Shown piece by piece: positions 40,859-43,062 of a DNA stretch of 43,062 bases. The notes below the pieces were generated by a model, which did not search any database, was not told the origin of the DNA, and saw only the letters and a list, made by a program, of their open reading frames with translations. The position numbers and the translations under genes are program-made. The first letter of the stretch is position 1. Each line of letters begins with the position of its first letter. The DNA comes from Paracoccus maritimus (GTDB lineage Bacteria; Pseudomonadota; Alphaproteobacteria; Rhodobacterales; Rhodobacteraceae), in assembly GCF_025195095.1 (NCBI RefSeq), contig NZ_JANAVZ010000017.1:1-43062 (forward strand), read 5' to 3'.

Positions 40859-41463
40859 ATCAGGTAGCCGAAGACGGCGGCCAGCCAGGCCTCGAACATC
40901 GAGCGGGTGCGGGTGAAGAGCAGGAAGAAGCCCATCAGGGGCGCAATGCTGATCAGGACTGCCAGCAGCAGCTTGGCGTAAGCCACGACAAGGATATAGA
41001 TGACGGCGAGGATGCCGAGAACCACGAAGAGGAACGCGCCGACCAGCGCCCGCACGAGAACGGAGTTCCCGTTCACCACCAGGTCGATGACCTCGGCCAG
41101 TGTCTGGAACATGTTGGTGGCCGCATCACCGCTGGTGTCGGACGCCGGGCCGGCCACGAAGTCGCGCACGGTGTTGCCGACCGTATCGAAGAGGGACGTT
41201 CCGGAGCTGTAGATGATGTTGAAGTTGTCCCACGAGAACAGGAACATGTAGATCGCACCGATCCGGATCATGATGCCGATCAGCTGCGGGAAGGAGAATT
41301 CCGTGAAGCGGAAGAGCACGTTGATGCCGTAGAGGACGATCAGCAGCACCGCCAGCATTTCCAGCCCGCCCGTCAGGATCTCAGCCAATCGGGCGAAAGT
41401 CTGGGACGCGATTTGAAGGATACGGCTGTCGATCAGTGTGACTATTGTCCCGATAAACTCCAT
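40855..41463 (-). pseudogene. virB6: VirB6/TrbL-like T4SS membrane protein, 3' truncated
   Basis: A 202-residue fragment with at least five hydrophobic segments (MLAVLLIVLYGINVLF, LIGIMIRIGAIYMFLF, ALVGAFLFVVLGILAVIYI and so on). It includes the conserved APLMGFFLLFTRTRSMFEAW then LAAVFGYLI. Family members continue for about 80-100 more residues; here the frame ends at the IS110 joint. VirB6 forms the inner-membrane channel of T4SS, so the system may be disabled or the truncated form partly active. Confidence 0.75.
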
Positions 41464-41466
41464 GCC

Positions 41467-42246
41467 CTAGCCCTTCTTGCAGAATTCACGGGCTTCACCG
41501 TCAAGAGAATCGAAGAACAGGTTCGCCGCACTCTGCATCGCATTCTTGCGCGCGAAAACGTCACTGATGCTGCTTGCGCTTGGGTGCTGAGAAAGTCTTT
41601 CTGCCAGTTCCCATCCCAGTTCGGGCGGCACATGCTGGGTCGCACAGGAGCAGTCACCTGTTTCAAGTGCCGCGCGGCTAGCCAGATAATTTAGGAAGCT
41701 GAACACGACCCCTTGGTCAACGGACAAAGGTAGGTCCGGCTTATCCTTCAGAAGTTGACGGATGCCAGCAAAGCGCGTTGAATTGCAGTCGAACGTGCTT
41801 CGAGCAAACGTCACGCTGCTGGCACGTTCGAAGTCTCTCGCAAAGCTTGCTTCGTCGAGGATGGCGCGCCTCTCATCGCGAGACAAAACATCTGTCATTG
41901 CAAAATCGAAGCCTGTCAGGTCGATGCTGTCGGGATCGAAGCTGTCCCAATAGGCTGCGCCCCGCGCTTTGGTCTCGGCGCGCTCCACGTCGATCTCGGC
42001 CTCGCGTTTCTGGCGTTCCAGCCGCTCGCGCGCAAAATGCGCCTGCGCGGCGGCCTCCTCGGCTTCCAGAAGCTCGCTGATCGCGTCGGCATCGCCGCTG
42101 TTCAGGATCTCCAGCTTGTCGTCGTCCGAGAGCTGCGCCAGATCGGCGGGGCTGTCGGAGGACGCCTGCCAGGCGACCAGCGCCCCGGCGAGGGCAAGGG
42201 CGGTAATGGCCGTGGCACCGATCAGGCGTGTCTTCGGGGGCGTCAT
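41467..42246 (-). CDS. Conjugation-cluster protein of unknown function
   Basis: A 259-residue exported protein. Signal or anchor segment (GATAITALALAGALVAWQ), then a charged coiled-coil region (LEAEEAAAQAHFARERLERQ) and a C-terminal part with several Cys (GDCSCATQHVPPELG, FCKKG). It lies between a small membrane protein and virB6, a place often filled by accessory genes in rhodobacterial virB clusters. Overlaps its upstream neighbour by four bases. Role unknown. Confidence 0.6.
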   Translation of the reverse strand: MTPPKTRLIGATAITALALAGALVAWQASSDSPADLAQLSDDDKLEILNSGDADAISELLEAEEAAAQAHFARERLERQKREAEIDVERAETKARGAAYWDSFDPDSIDLTGFDFAMTDVLSRDERRAILDEASFARDFERASSVTFARSTFDCNSTRFAGIRQLLKDKPDLPLSVDQGVVFSFLNYLASRAALETGDCSCATQHVPPELGWELAERLSQHPSASSISDVFARKNAMQSAANLFFDSLDGEAREFCKKG

Positions 42247-42479
42247 TCCAGGTCCTCCGTTTGGGGTTCTTCGGTCGAGGGCGCGGTGTCTTCGGCCAGC
42301 GCCTCCGCCTGTTCCTGACGGACACGCTCCATGACGGCGGCCGTTTCAGGATCGGCGGCTTGTTCAGGCTGAGGGGTCGAGAACTGCAGGGCTGTGACAT
42401 CGCGCAGCCAGAGCCAGCCTCCAACGGCGAGCGCAAGCGCGACGAGAGAGAAGCCGATCCAGATATGCTTCATCATCAC
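42243..42479 (-). CDS. Small T4SS-associated membrane protein
   Basis: A 78-residue protein with a single N-terminal membrane segment (IWIGFSLVALALAVGGWLWL) and an acidic C-terminal tail (EPQTEDLE). Overlaps both neighbours by four bases. By position it might be an entry-exclusion or VirB7-like accessory protein, but no lipobox is seen, so function is open. Confidence 0.55.
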   Translation of the reverse strand: MMMKHIWIGFSLVALALAVGGWLWLRDVTALQFSTPQPEQAADPETAAVMERVRQEQAEALAEDTAPSTEEPQTEDLE

Positions 42480-43062
42480 TCGTCCTCAATCAGAGCGTCG
42501 TCGCCGGTCAGCGACAGGAACTTTTCGTCATCGGCCATCGTCGCGGCGTCGATCACACCGGCCTGGCCCATGGAGACGGTCTGGATCGCCTCCATGTTGG
42601 CCTGGTTGATCAGCGCAATGACCAATTCGCCCGTCACACGGGTGTTGAGGTCGATGGCCTGCTTGAGATTGGTCGCGTCGTCGATCTGCCCGATCAGGGC
42701 GGCCGTGCGGTCGAGCGAGGCCGAGGTCTGTTCGATCGCATTCTCGGCCGCGGCCGAGGTATAGGCGCTGGTCGCCGCCTGAGTGCCCACACGCTGCTGA
42801 TCCGGATTGTCACTCGCGGTCAGCGCGTCCACTCCGTCCTGCGACAGACCGGCGCTTTCATAGATCCCGGCAATGACGTCGCCAGCAGGAGATCCGCCGA
42901 CCGTGCCGTTGCCGAACACGGCCCCCCAATCGCCCGAACGGGCCGCTGCCAGCTGATCCTGAAGATTGCCGAGGTTGAGGCCGCCCAGGAGGTCATCGAG
43001 ATCGAGGCCGGCCAGCAGCGTGTCAAGATCGAAGCCATCGGTCAGCGATGAGACGACCTGTT
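42476..43062 (-). CDS. VirB5/TrbJ-like T4SS pilus protein, 5' end outside window
   Basis: The C-terminal 195 codons. A low-complexity segment (DLDTLLAGLDLDDLLGGLNL) is followed by helical regions and the conserved QAIDLNTRVTGELVIALINQ then ANMEAIQTVSMGQAG near the end, which match VirB5 proteins. VirB5 is a minor pilus component needed for recipient contact. The gene starts beyond base 43062. It is the first visible gene of the minus-strand T4SS operon. Confidence 0.65.
   Translation of the reverse strand, partial: QVVSSLTDGFDLDTLLAGLDLDDLLGGLNLGNLQDQLAAARSGDWGAVFGNGTVGGSPAGDVIAGIYESAGLSQDGVDALTASDNPDQQRVGTQAATSAYTSAAAENAIEQTSASLDRTAALIGQIDDATNLKQAIDLNTRVTGELVIALINQANMEAIQTVSMGQAGVIDAATMADDEKFLSLTGDDALIEDE

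Overview
The window looks like accessory plasmid DNA from an alphaproteobacterium, most likely of the Rhodobacteraceae/Paracoccaceae type. The reasons are a high-GC repABC replication operon with repABC-type centromere palindromes, a second stand-alone RepC of rhodobacterial style, an HvrA-like H-NS protein, a VirB-type conjugation cluster, and several small protein families I associate with roseobacter and Paracoccus plasmids. No rRNA or tRNA gene was seen.

Bases 1-6796 are a mosaic of relics and cargo: an ABC-ATPase fragment, a small zinc-finger protein, a broken HTH gene, an HPP-CBS membrane protein, an IS3-family remnant, a parDE toxin-antitoxin pair, an HTH plasmid protein and a serine recombinase. 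Bases 7022-10699 are a complete repABC replicon, including a probable antisense RNA with a clear terminator and two parS palindromes downstream of repC. Then come a class II Fic protein, an unknown protein, an H-NS-like protein, and an overlapping pair of a multi-spanning membrane protein and an alpha/beta-hydrolase. Bases 16248-19755 form a second backbone: a secreted hypothetical, a terminator, a solitary repC, a small secreted protein, a thermonuclease-like protein and a two-helix membrane protein. Two initiators in one window suggest a plasmid cointegrate. Bases 19830-21760 hold an intact parDE pair beside fragments of VapC, of a second copy of the first ParE, and of a serine recombinase.

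Bases 21834-24690 hold the most unusual cargo: a TIGR03986-type CRISPR RAMP protein and a Csx19 (TIGR03984)-type protein, preceded by the overlapping tail of a third, truncated gene. There is no Cas10, Cas6, Cas1/2 or CRISPR array in the window, so this is an orphan type III-D-like piece.

Bases 24700-39177 are a metal-handling island: Sco, PCu(A)C and Sco copper chaperones; a ZIP-family protein with a large extra domain coupled to a Tat-exported multicopper oxidase; a divergent DtxR/MntR regulator with a palindromic operator; a zntA/cadA-like ATPase, CDF transporter, LspA, DsbB and DsbA operon with a divergent MerR regulator; and a cell-wall group (M23 peptidase, DUF411 protein, two L,D-transpeptidases). 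Three MerR-type promoters sharing an AGTTGCT core suggest one regulator links much of the island. A chimeric IS110 relic follows and cuts off the 3' end of virB6. The window ends inside a VirB-type T4SS operon (virB6, two accessory genes, virB5-like).
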